A DNA stretch of 64,000 nt from CAWIKY01 sp963836905 (GTDB lineage: Bacteria; Pseudomonadota; Alphaproteobacteria; Caulobacterales; Hyphomonadaceae): positions 1 to 64,000 of the forward strand of contig CAWIKY010000004.1 in the NCBI GenBank assembly GCA_963836905.1, written 5' to 3'. Shown here piece after piece: positions 30,247 to 38,115 of this stretch. Each line of letters begins with the position of its first letter. The first letter of the stretch is position 1. The notes beneath the pieces are model-generated. The model worked only from the letters and a program-made list of their open reading frames with translations. It was not told the origin of the DNA and did no database searches. The translations under genes were made by a program, and so were the position numbers.

Positions 30247-31248
30247 ATGGCCTTGCCGCCCATCCTGCAGAACCTGCGCATTCCGGTGATCGGATCGCCG
30301 CTCTTCATCATCTCGCAGCCCGATCTGGTGATCGCCCAGTGCAAGGCCGGGATTGTGGGGGCCTTTCCCGCGCTCAACGCCCGCCCGGAAAGCCTGCTCG
30401 ATGAATGGCTGGACCGGATCACCACCGAGCTTGCAGATTACAGTGCAAAGAACCCGGACCGCCCCGCGGCACCGTTCGCCGTCAACCAGATCGTCCACAA
30501 GTCCAATGGGCGACTGGAACATGACGTTGAAATGTGCGTCAAATACAAGGTGCCGATCGTCATCACCTCGCTGGGCGCGCGCCCGGAAGTGAACGAAGCG
30601 GTGCATTCTTATGGCGGCATCGTGCTGCACGACATCATCAACATCGTTTATGCCCACAAGGCACTGGAAAAGGGAGCGGACGGGCTCATCCCTGTTTGCG
30701 CCGGTGCGGGCGGTCATGCCGGTACGCTCTCCCCGTTCGCCCTGATTCAGGAAATCCGTGAGTTCTTCGACGGTCCGGTGGCCTTGTCAGGCTCGATTGC
30801 AACGGGCGGCGCGGTCGCGGCAGCTCAAGCCATGGGCGCGGATCTCGGCTATATCGGCTCGGCCTTCATCGCCACCGACGAAGCCTCGGCCGAGGATGCC
30901 TACAAGGACATGATCGTCGACAGCAATGCGGGCGATATCGTCTATTCCAACCTCTTTACCGGCGTACACGGCAATTATCTCTCGCACTCGGTGGCCAAGG
31001 CCGGACTCGACCCGAACGACCTGCCCGAAGGCGATCTCTCGACCATGAATTTCGGGTCCGGCGGGTCTACCAAGGCCAAAGCCTGGAAGGACATCTGGGG
31101 CGCGGGCCAGGGCGTTGGCGCGGTCAAGTCACGCGGCAGCGTCGCCAACTACGTCGACAAACTGGAGCGCGAATACAAGGCCGCCGTGGCCGCCCTGCAG
31201 CGTGGCCAGCGCTTCGATGCCAGGGCCATGATGGAAGCGGCCGAGTAG
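30247..31248 (+). CDS. Nitronate monooxygenase-like FMN enzyme
   Basis: A 333-residue TIM-barrel flavoprotein of the nitronate monooxygenase/enoyl reductase II family. The FMN-binding motif VCAGAGGHAGTLSPFALI lies near residue 156, ALSGSIATGGAVAAAQAMGA near 179 and YIGSAFIATDEA near 202. The N-terminus PVIGSPLFIISQPDLVIAQC is typical. Members detoxify propionate 3-nitronate or act on unknown nitro/enoyl substrates. The GGGGAG site precedes the ATG. The next gene starts 10 bp downstream. Confidence 0.88.
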   Translation: MALPPILQNLRIPVIGSPLFIISQPDLVIAQCKAGIVGAFPALNARPESLLDEWLDRITTELADYSAKNPDRPAAPFAVNQIVHKSNGRLEHDVEMCVKYKVPIVITSLGARPEVNEAVHSYGGIVLHDIINIVYAHKALEKGADGLIPVCAGAGGHAGTLSPFALIQEIREFFDGPVALSGSIATGGAVAAAQAMGADLGYIGSAFIATDEASAEDAYKDMIVDSNAGDIVYSNLFTGVHGNYLSHSVAKAGLDPNDLPEGDLSTMNFGSGGSTKAKAWKDIWGAGQGVGAVKSRGSVANYVDKLEREYKAAVAALQRGQRFDARAMMEAAE

Positions 31249-31257
31249 GGTTTCGCG

Positions 31258-32007
31258 GTGGACGATACCTCGTCCTCTCACACCCGGCCCGGCGCCTTCC
31301 CCCTTTCCCCGGCGGCGCACCTGCATACGGTGCTGGATGCCTTTCACTGGGCATTCGTGCCGTGGCTGGAAGAGACGCTTCGCAGCCATGGCATAGAGCC
31401 GCAGGACGCTCTGCCCGACAGTTCGCCTGTGCGCAAACACGGCTTCCGGCTGGATGTTCGCGGCGGGTTGACGCTTGCGCGCCATCACCGGGCCATGCTG
31501 GTAGCGGACGGTGCACGCAACACGCTTCGCGATGCGGCGCGCGATCTGGCCACACTCCGCGACTGGCTGGCCCATGCCCAGCCGCTTGAGCGGGCAATGG
31601 CGATAGAGGCGGCGCGGCTCGCAGAGACGATTCTGCTGAGCACGGGGCGATTCCAAGGCGCGGCATGTCTCTCGCTTCTTGCCGGACCACCGGAGGGCAG
31701 CCTTGCAGAACTGGCAGACTTTCTGGCAAGCGCACCGCTTCCTGTCAGCTTGCGCGATACGTTGGAGGCCTTGCGTTTGGCCGACACAGACGCGGACAGG
31801 CTGGCTCTAACATCCCGCAGCCTCTGGCTTGGCGCGCGGCAAAAGCTTCTGGGTGAGCCATTAAGCGTTCTGGGGATTGTCAGGACCCGTGGGACAGGTC
31901 TGCCGGACGCCCGGCTCTGGTGGCTGGCCGGCCTTCCCGACACTGCAGACAACGCCTCTCCCAAGCGGTTTGCTGCGGCGCGCGCCATGTCTGGCAATAG
32001 CGATTAG
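31258..32007 (+). CDS. Protein of unknown function
   Basis: A 249-residue, mostly helical, Ala/Leu/Arg-rich protein starting at a GTG 10 bp after the nitronate monooxygenase. No signal peptide, membrane segment or catalytic motif is evident. Codon use and GC-rich third positions look like the neighbours, so it is probably a real gene; the opposite strand is also largely open, which is common at this GC. Function unknown. Confidence 0.55.
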   Translation: MDDTSSSHTRPGAFPLSPAAHLHTVLDAFHWAFVPWLEETLRSHGIEPQDALPDSSPVRKHGFRLDVRGGLTLARHHRAMLVADGARNTLRDAARDLATLRDWLAHAQPLERAMAIEAARLAETILLSTGRFQGAACLSLLAGPPEGSLAELADFLASAPLPVSLRDTLEALRLADTDADRLALTSRSLWLGARQKLLGEPLSVLGIVRTRGTGLPDARLWWLAGLPDTADNASPKRFAAARAMSGNSD

Positions 32008-32072
32008 CAGCGACACATGGAGCCTGTAGCCTTTGGGGACGTATTAAAGGGAAGACATCCGGGAGATTTCAC

Positions 32073-32588
32073 ATGAGACGTTCGCTTCGCCCAATTGCCC
32101 TTTCCGCCGCTTCACTCGCCGCTCTTGGCCTTGCCGCCTGCCAGACCGCGCAGACCGTCTATGCGCCGCAAGGCCCGAACATGAAGATCGGCTTCACCGA
32201 AACCCAGATCGAGCAGGACCGCTATGTCGTTCGCTTTGACGGCGGCAAGGATGCCTCACGCGGTGAGGTCGAGGCCTACGCCCTGCGCCGCGCTGCCGAA
32301 CTGACCCGCGCCCAGAACCGTGACTGGTTCCGTGTCGTCAGCCAGCAGACGGAGACCGATGGTGCTGCACGTTCCGGTGGGCCGAATGTGGGCGTTTCAG
32401 CAGGTGGCGGGTCCGGCAGCCGCGGCGGGTTTGGAGGTGTCGGCGTTGGCGTCGGCTTCAATCTCGGCGGCGGGAACTCTGAAAGCTATTCGTCCCGGCT
32501 TGAAATTCTTACCGGCAGCGGGCCACAGCCTGCAGATGGCAATGTCTATGATGCGCGTTCGGTTCTTTCGACAGTCGCCACAAACTGA
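32073..32588 (+). CDS. CC0125/CC1285 family lipoprotein
   Basis: A 171-residue lipoprotein. The signal peptide ends in the lipobox LGLAAC at about residue 23, followed by QTAQTVYAPQGPNMKIGFTE. The middle segment is DRYVVRFDGGKDASRGEVEA and AAELTRAQNRDWFRVV, then a Gly-rich stretch near 105-135. This arrangement matches a lipoprotein family named after Caulobacter genes CC0125 and CC1285. Its envelope role is not known. Supports a Caulobacterales-related host for the right part of the window. Confidence 0.82.
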   Translation: MRRSLRPIALSAASLAALGLAACQTAQTVYAPQGPNMKIGFTETQIEQDRYVVRFDGGKDASRGEVEAYALRRAAELTRAQNRDWFRVVSQQTETDGAARSGGPNVGVSAGGGSGSRGGFGGVGVGVGFNLGGGNSESYSSRLEILTGSGPQPADGNVYDARSVLSTVATN

Positions 32589-32609
32589 GAATACCGCTAG
32601 ATCGAACCG

Positions 32610-33572
32610 ATGACACCGGACGATCTATCTACGCGGCGGGGACTTGCCCGCGCCATCACGCTGGCCGAAAGCCGCCGCGCCGATCATCAGCGCGAGGCGC
32701 GGACCCTCCTTACCGCCGCGATGGACCGGACGGGCAAGGCGCAGCGCATCGGCATAACCGGCGTTCCTGGCGTTGGAAAATCAACCTTCATCGATGCATT
32801 CGGCAGCCTTTTGACCGCGCGCGGGCACACAGTGGCCGTGTTGGCCGTCGACCCGACTTCGCAGCGGACGCGGGGATCGATACTCGGCGACAAGACCCGG
32901 ATGCCGAACCTTTCGGTCGACAGGAACGCCTTCATCCGCCCGTCGCCCGCTGGCGACACGCTGGGCGGGGTGGCGCGCAAGACGCGCGAAAGCCTGCTTC
33001 TGTGCGAGGCCGGCGGATATGACGTGATCCTTGTCGAGACGGTCGGGGTCGGTCAGTCGGAAACGCTGGTGGCTGGCATGGTCGATATTTTCCTGGTGCT
33101 CATGTTGCCGAATGCGGGCGATGACCTGCAGGGCATCAAGAAGGGCGTTCTGGAAGTGGCCGACATGATCGCGGTCAACAAGGCCGACATCGACCCGAAA
33201 GCGGCCGCCCGTGCCCAGAGCCATTATCGCAACGCCCTGCATATTCTCGAGCCGGACGACCCGGACTGGAGCCCGCCGGTGCTCACCTGTTCAGGTGCGA
33301 CGGGCGAGGGTTTGGACACCGTTCTGGAGACGATCGACCTGCACCGGCGCAAGGCTGAGGCCAGCGGCAGGCGGGCTGCGCGCCGCGCTGGTCAGCAGGT
33401 ACGCTGGATGGACGAGATGATCGCCGACGGGCTGGGGCAAGCCTTTCGCAGTGATCCGGCAGTGTCAGACGCTCTGCCTGACCTTCGCCAGAAGGTGGCA
33501 GAAGGCAATTTGCCTGCCACTGCTGCAGCAGACGATCTATTGGCGCGCTTCAGAGGTGCAGCCAGGAACTGA
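32610..33572 (+). CDS. meaB: Methylmalonyl-CoA mutase-associated GTPase MeaB
   Basis: A 320-residue G3E P-loop GTPase that gates B12 cofactor loading and protection of methylmalonyl-CoA mutase. Motifs are Walker A GVPGVGKSTFIDAFG near residue 50, LAVDPTSQRTRGSILGDKTR near 80, ETVGVGQSET near 143 and the NKAD guanine motif (VNKADIDPKA) near 190. It lies 21 bp downstream of the lipoprotein gene. No mutase subunit is in the window, so the partner is encoded elsewhere. Confidence 0.94.
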   Translation: MTPDDLSTRRGLARAITLAESRRADHQREARTLLTAAMDRTGKAQRIGITGVPGVGKSTFIDAFGSLLTARGHTVAVLAVDPTSQRTRGSILGDKTRMPNLSVDRNAFIRPSPAGDTLGGVARKTRESLLLCEAGGYDVILVETVGVGQSETLVAGMVDIFLVLMLPNAGDDLQGIKKGVLEVADMIAVNKADIDPKAAARAQSHYRNALHILEPDDPDWSPPVLTCSGATGEGLDTVLETIDLHRRKAEASGRRAARRAGQQVRWMDEMIADGLGQAFRSDPAVSDALPDLRQKVAEGNLPATAAADDLLARFRGAARN

Positions 33573-33873
33573 ACACTTGTATTCTTTCGACGAGGAGCAG
33601 GGTGTTTCTCTGATCTTTGTTCTTCCTTCGACCCATTCTGCCCTCGGATGATTTGAGTGCGTGAGGCCGAATATTCGTTTGGGGCGGTCAGTTCGAAATG
33701 ATAACGCCTGAAGGGCATGATCTGCGTAACCGGAATTATGAACCTTTTTTATTCCCCGCTGCGATTACTTCCTTTCCGTTTGTGTTTTCACTAATATCGA
33801 CTTGGTAAAGTGATTTGCTAGCTGACTTCGAAAGACTATAGATTTTCCAAGTCTTTCGGGGGAGAGGGTAAGT
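33573..33873 (+). promoter_or_regulatory. 301-bp intergenic region with sigma-70-like promoter for the amidase gene
   Basis: No gene is seen here. Near its right end is TTGCTA at 33815-33820, a 16-base spacer and TATAGA at 33837-33842, a good sigma-70-type promoter placed about 30 bases before the amidase ATG. GGGGAGAGGG at 33859-33868 is the ribosome binding site. The rest is lower in GC than its surroundings; it may include a meaB terminator, which I could not identify. Confidence 0.5.
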
Positions 33874-35292
33874 ATGGATTACGACAAACTGGATGCCATT
33901 GGCATGTCGCGCCTTGTGGCGCGCAAGGAGATCACGGCAAGTGAACTGCTTGACGAAGCCCTGACCCGCGCTGACACGGCGCAAGACGCTTTCAACTGCT
34001 TTACGCATATCTTCGAGGACCGGGCCCGCAAGCAGATTGCCGACGGTTTGCCGCAAAGCGAACTGTCTGGTGTGCCGTTTGCGACCAAGGATCTGGCCAT
34101 TGCCGTGTCCGGCGTCGAATTGACCGGAGGCTCGCGCCTCTTCAAGGGCTATGTTCCGGATGTGAGCAGCGAACTCGTCTCGCGGTATGAAGCGGCCGGA
34201 ATCGTTGTCTTTGCGCAGACGACCAGCCCGGAATATGGGCTGACCACCTCCACCGAGAGCGCGCTCTACGGTCAGACGAAAAACCCCTGGGACGTCACGC
34301 GGACAAGCGGCGGGTCTTCCGGCGGCGCGTCGGCGTGCGTCGCCGCCGGTGTGATACCGATGGCTCAGGCCAGCGATGGTGGCGGCTCAATCCGCATCCC
34401 GGCGGCCTGCACGGGCCTCTTCGGAATGAAGCCGTCGCGCGGGCGCATACCGATGGGACCGGGTCGGACCGAGAACTGGAACGGGCTGTCCACGGTACAC
34501 GCCGTTTCGCGATCGGTCCGCGACAATGCTGCGTTGATGGACCTCACGCACGGGCCGGAAATCGGTTCACGCTATCATGCGCCTGATCCGCTGACGTCCT
34601 TCCTCTCGAGCAGCAAGATGAACCCCGGGCCGCTTTCAGTCGCGGTTTGGGAAACCGCTCCGAACGGCACCCGCCCCGATGCCGATGCGCAGGCCGGGCT
34701 CGATGCGACCGTTCTTTTGCTGGAAAGCCTTGGCCATAAGGTCACCCGCGATGCTCCGGCAGTCGATGGCGAGGCGCTTTCCAAAGGGCTTTTAATGGTC
34801 ATCTCGGCGCATGTCGCGGCACTCGTCGAGGCGCGTCTTCAGCTTTTGCAGCGTAAATTGCGCGATGAGGACCTTGAAACGGTCACGCGCGCCATGCTGG
34901 AACTCGGCAAGACCGTGCCGATGCTGGAAATGGCAAAGGCCGACGCGGCTTTCATGCAGGCAGCCCATGACTATCAGGTCTGGATGGATGCGGGCCTCTA
35001 TGATGTGGTCCTGATGCCGACGCTGTCGCGCAAGCCGGACAAGCTCGGCGTGCTGAACCTGTCGCCAGACGATATGGACGCCTATACGAAGGCCGTAGGC
35101 AGCTTCGCGCCGCATTGCGCCTTCTTCAACCAGATCGGCGCGCCCGCCATGTCGGTGCCGCTGCACTGGACTGATGACGGCCTACCGCTCGGTATGATGT
35201 TCGGAGCCCGCTATGGGGAGGCCGGTTTGCTCTACTCGCTTGCCGGTCAGCTCGAAGATGCACAGCCCTGGGCGCACAGGCGGCCGGGTTGA
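33874..35292 (+). CDS. Amidase (amidase signature family)
   Basis: A 472-residue Ser-cisSer-Lys hydrolase. The Lys is in GVPFATKDLAIAV near residue 72, the cis-Ser in TSGGSSGGASACVAAG near 150, and the nucleophile Ser in QASDGGGSIRIPAACTG near 172. The family includes aryl-acylamidases, 6-aminohexanoate cyclic dimer hydrolase-like enzymes and others, so the substrate is open. There is no gatC or gatB nearby, which argues against the GatA tRNA amidotransferase subunit. Its promoter is visible upstream, and it is followed by a separate phage-like cassette. Confidence 0.9.
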   Translation: MDYDKLDAIGMSRLVARKEITASELLDEALTRADTAQDAFNCFTHIFEDRARKQIADGLPQSELSGVPFATKDLAIAVSGVELTGGSRLFKGYVPDVSSELVSRYEAAGIVVFAQTTSPEYGLTTSTESALYGQTKNPWDVTRTSGGSSGGASACVAAGVIPMAQASDGGGSIRIPAACTGLFGMKPSRGRIPMGPGRTENWNGLSTVHAVSRSVRDNAALMDLTHGPEIGSRYHAPDPLTSFLSSSKMNPGPLSVAVWETAPNGTRPDADAQAGLDATVLLLESLGHKVTRDAPAVDGEALSKGLLMVISAHVAALVEARLQLLQRKLRDEDLETVTRAMLELGKTVPMLEMAKADAAFMQAAHDYQVWMDAGLYDVVLMPTLSRKPDKLGVLNLSPDDMDAYTKAVGSFAPHCAFFNQIGAPAMSVPLHWTDDGLPLGMMFGARYGEAGLLYSLAGQLEDAQPWAHRRPG

Positions 35293-35371
35293 GCGCGGCG
35301 CCTGCCAACCAATCCAACACCTGCTGACCGAGCACTAGTCTTGCTGCCTTGATGAGGCGAGGCAGGACGAG

Positions 35372-37036
35372 ATGAACGCAAGCGAGGATTTCACGCCGGG
35401 GCTCTCACTGCCCTATCTGCTTTCGGGCCAGATGCAGAAACATGTGACGATGAATGAGAGCCTGCGAACGCTGGACGCTTTGGTGCAGGCCAGCGTGGTG
35501 TCCGCGAGTTTCACCTCACCGCCCGCAAACCCGGCCCCGAATGACCGCTATATTGCCGCCTCCCCCGCCAGCGAAAACTGGGCAGGCCATGACGGCAAGC
35601 TGCTCGCTTTTCAGGATGGTGAATGGATCGCCTACACCCCGAAGCGCGGCTGGCAGGTTCGGGTCGAAGAGACGGGCGAAACGCTCGCCTTTGACGGCAC
35701 GGACTGGCTTGCGGCCCACGCGCGCACCCTGCAGAATCTGGACGCGGTCGGTCTCGGCACGGTCGCCGATGTCGCCAATCCCTTCGCCGCGAGCCTGAAT
35801 AGCGCCTTATGGACCGCCCGGGAACGGGCCGATAGCGGCACGGGAGACCTTCGCTATACGCTGAACAAGGAGACGGGCGCAGACGTGCTCTCGCTGCTCT
35901 TTCAGAGCGGATATTCGGGCCGGGCGGAGATCGGGCTGGTTGGCGATGAAAACCTGCGCCTGCGTACAAGCCCGGACGGTGCCACCTTCACCGATGCGCT
36001 GGTGGCATCTTCCGTAGACGGACGATTGGAAGTGCCGACGGGTATTTCCCGCGGCGGCCACGCACTTGTGGAGGTGGAGACCGGGACACGAACGCTGGCG
36101 GTGCCGGGCGACTATCTGGGCCTGCAACAGGCGCTGGATGCCCTGGGCAATGTAGCTTTTGCGGGCGCGGGCCGGGCCATCATCGAGCTTGCGGTGGGCG
36201 ATTACACGTTGGCAGCACCGCTTCTTACCACGCATGCGCAGGCGAACCGGATAACGCTGCGCGGGCCTGCCGTTTCGCTGCCTGCCCAACCGGATTTTAC
36301 CGGTGTGGCGGCGGAAGATCTGGCCATGCTGACAACGCGGTTTCCGGCCCGCCTGACCTGCACCGGCGGTGCGCTCCTCACCTGCGGCCTCAACGTCGAG
36401 AATTTGCTCTTCACGCATTCTGGAACCGCGACTGGCATTGCGTCCGGCGGTGCGGAAACGGCACTGACCCTTACGGCGTGCGCGTTTCACGGCTTCGGGT
36501 TCGGGGCGCAACTTGAAGCGCAAAACCGGCTGACAGCGACCGGGCTTGTGCTTTCGCATTGCTCGCAGATGGGCATACAGGCGCGCCATCGCACACATGT
36601 TTCGTTGACCGACAGCCTTGTTGGTTCTGCGGGCTCATACGGGTTGAACACAGAGAACCATTCCAGCCTGCAATTGCGGGGTAGCCATGTTTTCGGCGGC
36701 GCGAGCTATGCGCTGGTGGCCGCCTACGGGTCGAGCGTCGCGGCCTCGTACTCAACGTTTACGGACAATCAGGCCCTTGCCATCTGGCTGATCGCATCCA
36801 GTGGAAACCTCTTCTATTGCGACTGGTCGGGCAATGGCGGTCAGGCCCTGCTGGCGCAGGCAAGTTTCTGCTGGACAATCGATGCCGGAATGGACGTCGC
36901 CGACGATGCCAATCAGCGCACGTTTCTGGTGCAGCACAACTCCACCCATTTTGCGGGCGGTGCCCATAGCGGCGGGCCGGTCTTCGTCCCGGCCGTCGGG
37001 GCGGGTGCAGGGCCATCGGGCAGCTACACGATATGA
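35372..37036 (+). CDS. DUF2793 protein with C-terminal beta-helix
   Basis: A 554-residue protein. Residues 1-120 are a DUF2793 domain (LSLPYLLSGQMQKHVTMNES, PPANPAPNDRYIAA, WAGHDGKLLAFQDGEW). Residues about 255-530 read as a right-handed parallel beta-helix: short repeats such as ALTLTACAFHGFGFGA, RLTATGLVLSHCSQMG and HVSLTDSLVGSAGSYGLNTE. DUF2793 occurs mainly in alphaproteobacterial prophage and gene transfer agent contexts; beta-helices of this kind are typical of tail spikes and glycan-binding fibres. The TGA overlaps the M15 ATG, placing it in one transcript with the two lysis-type genes. Confidence 0.85.
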   Translation: MNASEDFTPGLSLPYLLSGQMQKHVTMNESLRTLDALVQASVVSASFTSPPANPAPNDRYIAASPASENWAGHDGKLLAFQDGEWIAYTPKRGWQVRVEETGETLAFDGTDWLAAHARTLQNLDAVGLGTVADVANPFAASLNSALWTARERADSGTGDLRYTLNKETGADVLSLLFQSGYSGRAEIGLVGDENLRLRTSPDGATFTDALVASSVDGRLEVPTGISRGGHALVEVETGTRTLAVPGDYLGLQQALDALGNVAFAGAGRAIIELAVGDYTLAAPLLTTHAQANRITLRGPAVSLPAQPDFTGVAAEDLAMLTTRFPARLTCTGGALLTCGLNVENLLFTHSGTATGIASGGAETALTLTACAFHGFGFGAQLEAQNRLTATGLVLSHCSQMGIQARHRTHVSLTDSLVGSAGSYGLNTENHSSLQLRGSHVFGGASYALVAAYGSSVAASYSTFTDNQALAIWLIASSGNLFYCDWSGNGGQALLAQASFCWTIDAGMDVADDANQRTFLVQHNSTHFAGGAHSGGPVFVPAVGAGAGPSGSYTI

Positions 37037-37506
37037 CGCTTCATGCGCGGTATCGCGATGCCCCGTGGCAGGGAGACCGCTGGCCAAACTTCGCGGCGCG
37101 CGAACTGGCGTGCCGCTGCGCCGGGCGGTTCTGCGCGGGCGAGATCTGGCTTGATGCGAGCTTCATGGACGCGTTGCAGGCATTGCGAAACGAGGCCGGA
37201 AAACCGTTCATCATCACGTCGGGGCACCGGTGCGCACAGTGGAACGCAAGCGTTGGCGGCGCGCCTCTTTCCCGGCACCGGAGGCTCGCCGTCGATATCT
37301 CCCTGCGCGGTCATGAGCGGTTTGCGCTCCGCCGCGCAGCCATCGCCCACGGCTTTACCGGCATTGGTTGTGCGCAGACCTTTCTTCATCTGGACCGGCG
37401 CACGCGCCCGGCCCTCTGGCATTACGGACAACGGAGCGAAACACTATGGCAAGCGACCTACTCGGAATCGCCGCAAGTGCAGCAGGCGGCGGCATCTTCG
37501 GACTGA
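37033..37506 (+). CDS. Peptidase M15-family endolysin-like protein
   Basis: A 157-residue DD-peptidase-type protein without a signal peptide. The M15A zinc-site pattern is visible: ITSGHRCAQWNASVGG near residue 62, SRHRRLAVDIS near 79 (His...Asp) and CAQTFLHLDRR near 114 (His). Phages and gene transfer agents use such enzymes to cut peptidoglycan cross-links. The last 20 residues overlap the holin-like gene in another frame; the C-terminus could be altered by a frame error. Translationally coupled to the DUF2793 gene by ATGA. Confidence 0.83.
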   Translation: MTLHARYRDAPWQGDRWPNFAARELACRCAGRFCAGEIWLDASFMDALQALRNEAGKPFIITSGHRCAQWNASVGGAPLSRHRRLAVDISLRGHERFALRRAAIAHGFTGIGCAQTFLHLDRRTRPALWHYGQRSETLWQATYSESPQVQQAAASSD

Positions 37507-37919
37507 TCGGCACGGCGCTGGGGCGTGTGGCGGGCTTTTTCGAAAAGCGTCAGTCGCTGGCCCATGAGAAGGCACGCTGGGATCATGAGACTGTGCTGTT
37601 GCAGTTGCAGCGCGACAGCCGCCGCGAAGAGAGCGAAGCCGAACAGGCTTTGGTGGACGCGCGCGGATCATGGGCGGGGCTGGCGGCGTCCTACGCAGCA
37701 GAAACCGGCATCGGCGAAAGCTATCGCTGGGTCCACGCCGTGCGCGCGCTGACGCGGCCCGGGCTGACGCTCTTGTTATGGCTCATCACCGGCGCGGTGT
37801 TCAGCATGGCAGCGGAGGCCGAACAGGCCCGCATCGTCGAGGCGTCCATCTTTGCCGCTACGGCGGCAACGCTTTGGTGGTTCGGCGACCGCAGCGCCGG
37901 AAAGACCGGCGGGCGTTGA
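37446..37919 (+). CDS. Holin-like membrane protein
   Basis: A 157-residue protein. The hydrophobic N-terminus (LLGIAASAAGGGIFGLIGTA), a long charged helix at about residues 33-75, and two hydrophobic segments near 103-118 and 127-147 ending in WWFGDRSAGK form the shape of phage and GTA-type three-segment holins. Position after a peptidoglycan peptidase supports a holin role. Naming the GTA holin family specifically is inference. Starts at an ATG inside the end of the M15 gene. Confidence 0.68.
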   Translation: MASDLLGIAASAAGGGIFGLIGTALGRVAGFFEKRQSLAHEKARWDHETVLLQLQRDSRREESEAEQALVDARGSWAGLAASYAAETGIGESYRWVHAVRALTRPGLTLLLWLITGAVFSMAAEAEQARIVEASIFAATAATLWWFGDRSAGKTGGR

Positions 37920-37939
37920 GGGGGGCAAAGTTCTTTGCG

Positions 37940-38009
37940 TTGGTCGCGAAATTGATTCACCGGCTGATCCCCCTCCTTGGTCGCGAAATTGATTCACCGG
38001 ATCAATTTC
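37940..38009. repeat. 24-bp direct repeat (two copies) with hairpin
   Basis: The same 24 bases occur at 37940-37963 and 37977-38000, starting TTGGTCGCGAAATTG and ending CACCGG, with a 37-bp period. The second copy runs into GAAATTGAT (37985-37993) paired with ATCAATTTC (38001-38009), a perfect 9-bp hairpin with a 7-base loop. It lies between the end of the holin gene and the convergent nrdA end, so a terminator or leftover attachment site are both possible. Confidence 0.7.
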
Positions 38010-38115
38010 CATGCTCCCAAGCCCCCTTTTCAAGGGAGTGCAGGACTGTGCAGCGTTTTCAGGCAGAACTCCTCCCCATAAAAGGGGGAGGACGGGTGGG
38101 GGTCAGTCGGTGCCC

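Noticed and set aside
33874..35292. GatA subunit of the tRNA amidotransferase
   Set aside because: The signature is that of a general amidase, and gatB/gatC are not adjacent; the call is kept as amidase.
37940..38000. Possible CRISPR repeats
   Set aside because: Only two copies with a 13-base gap and no cas genes; the repeat is better explained as a duplication or terminator element.
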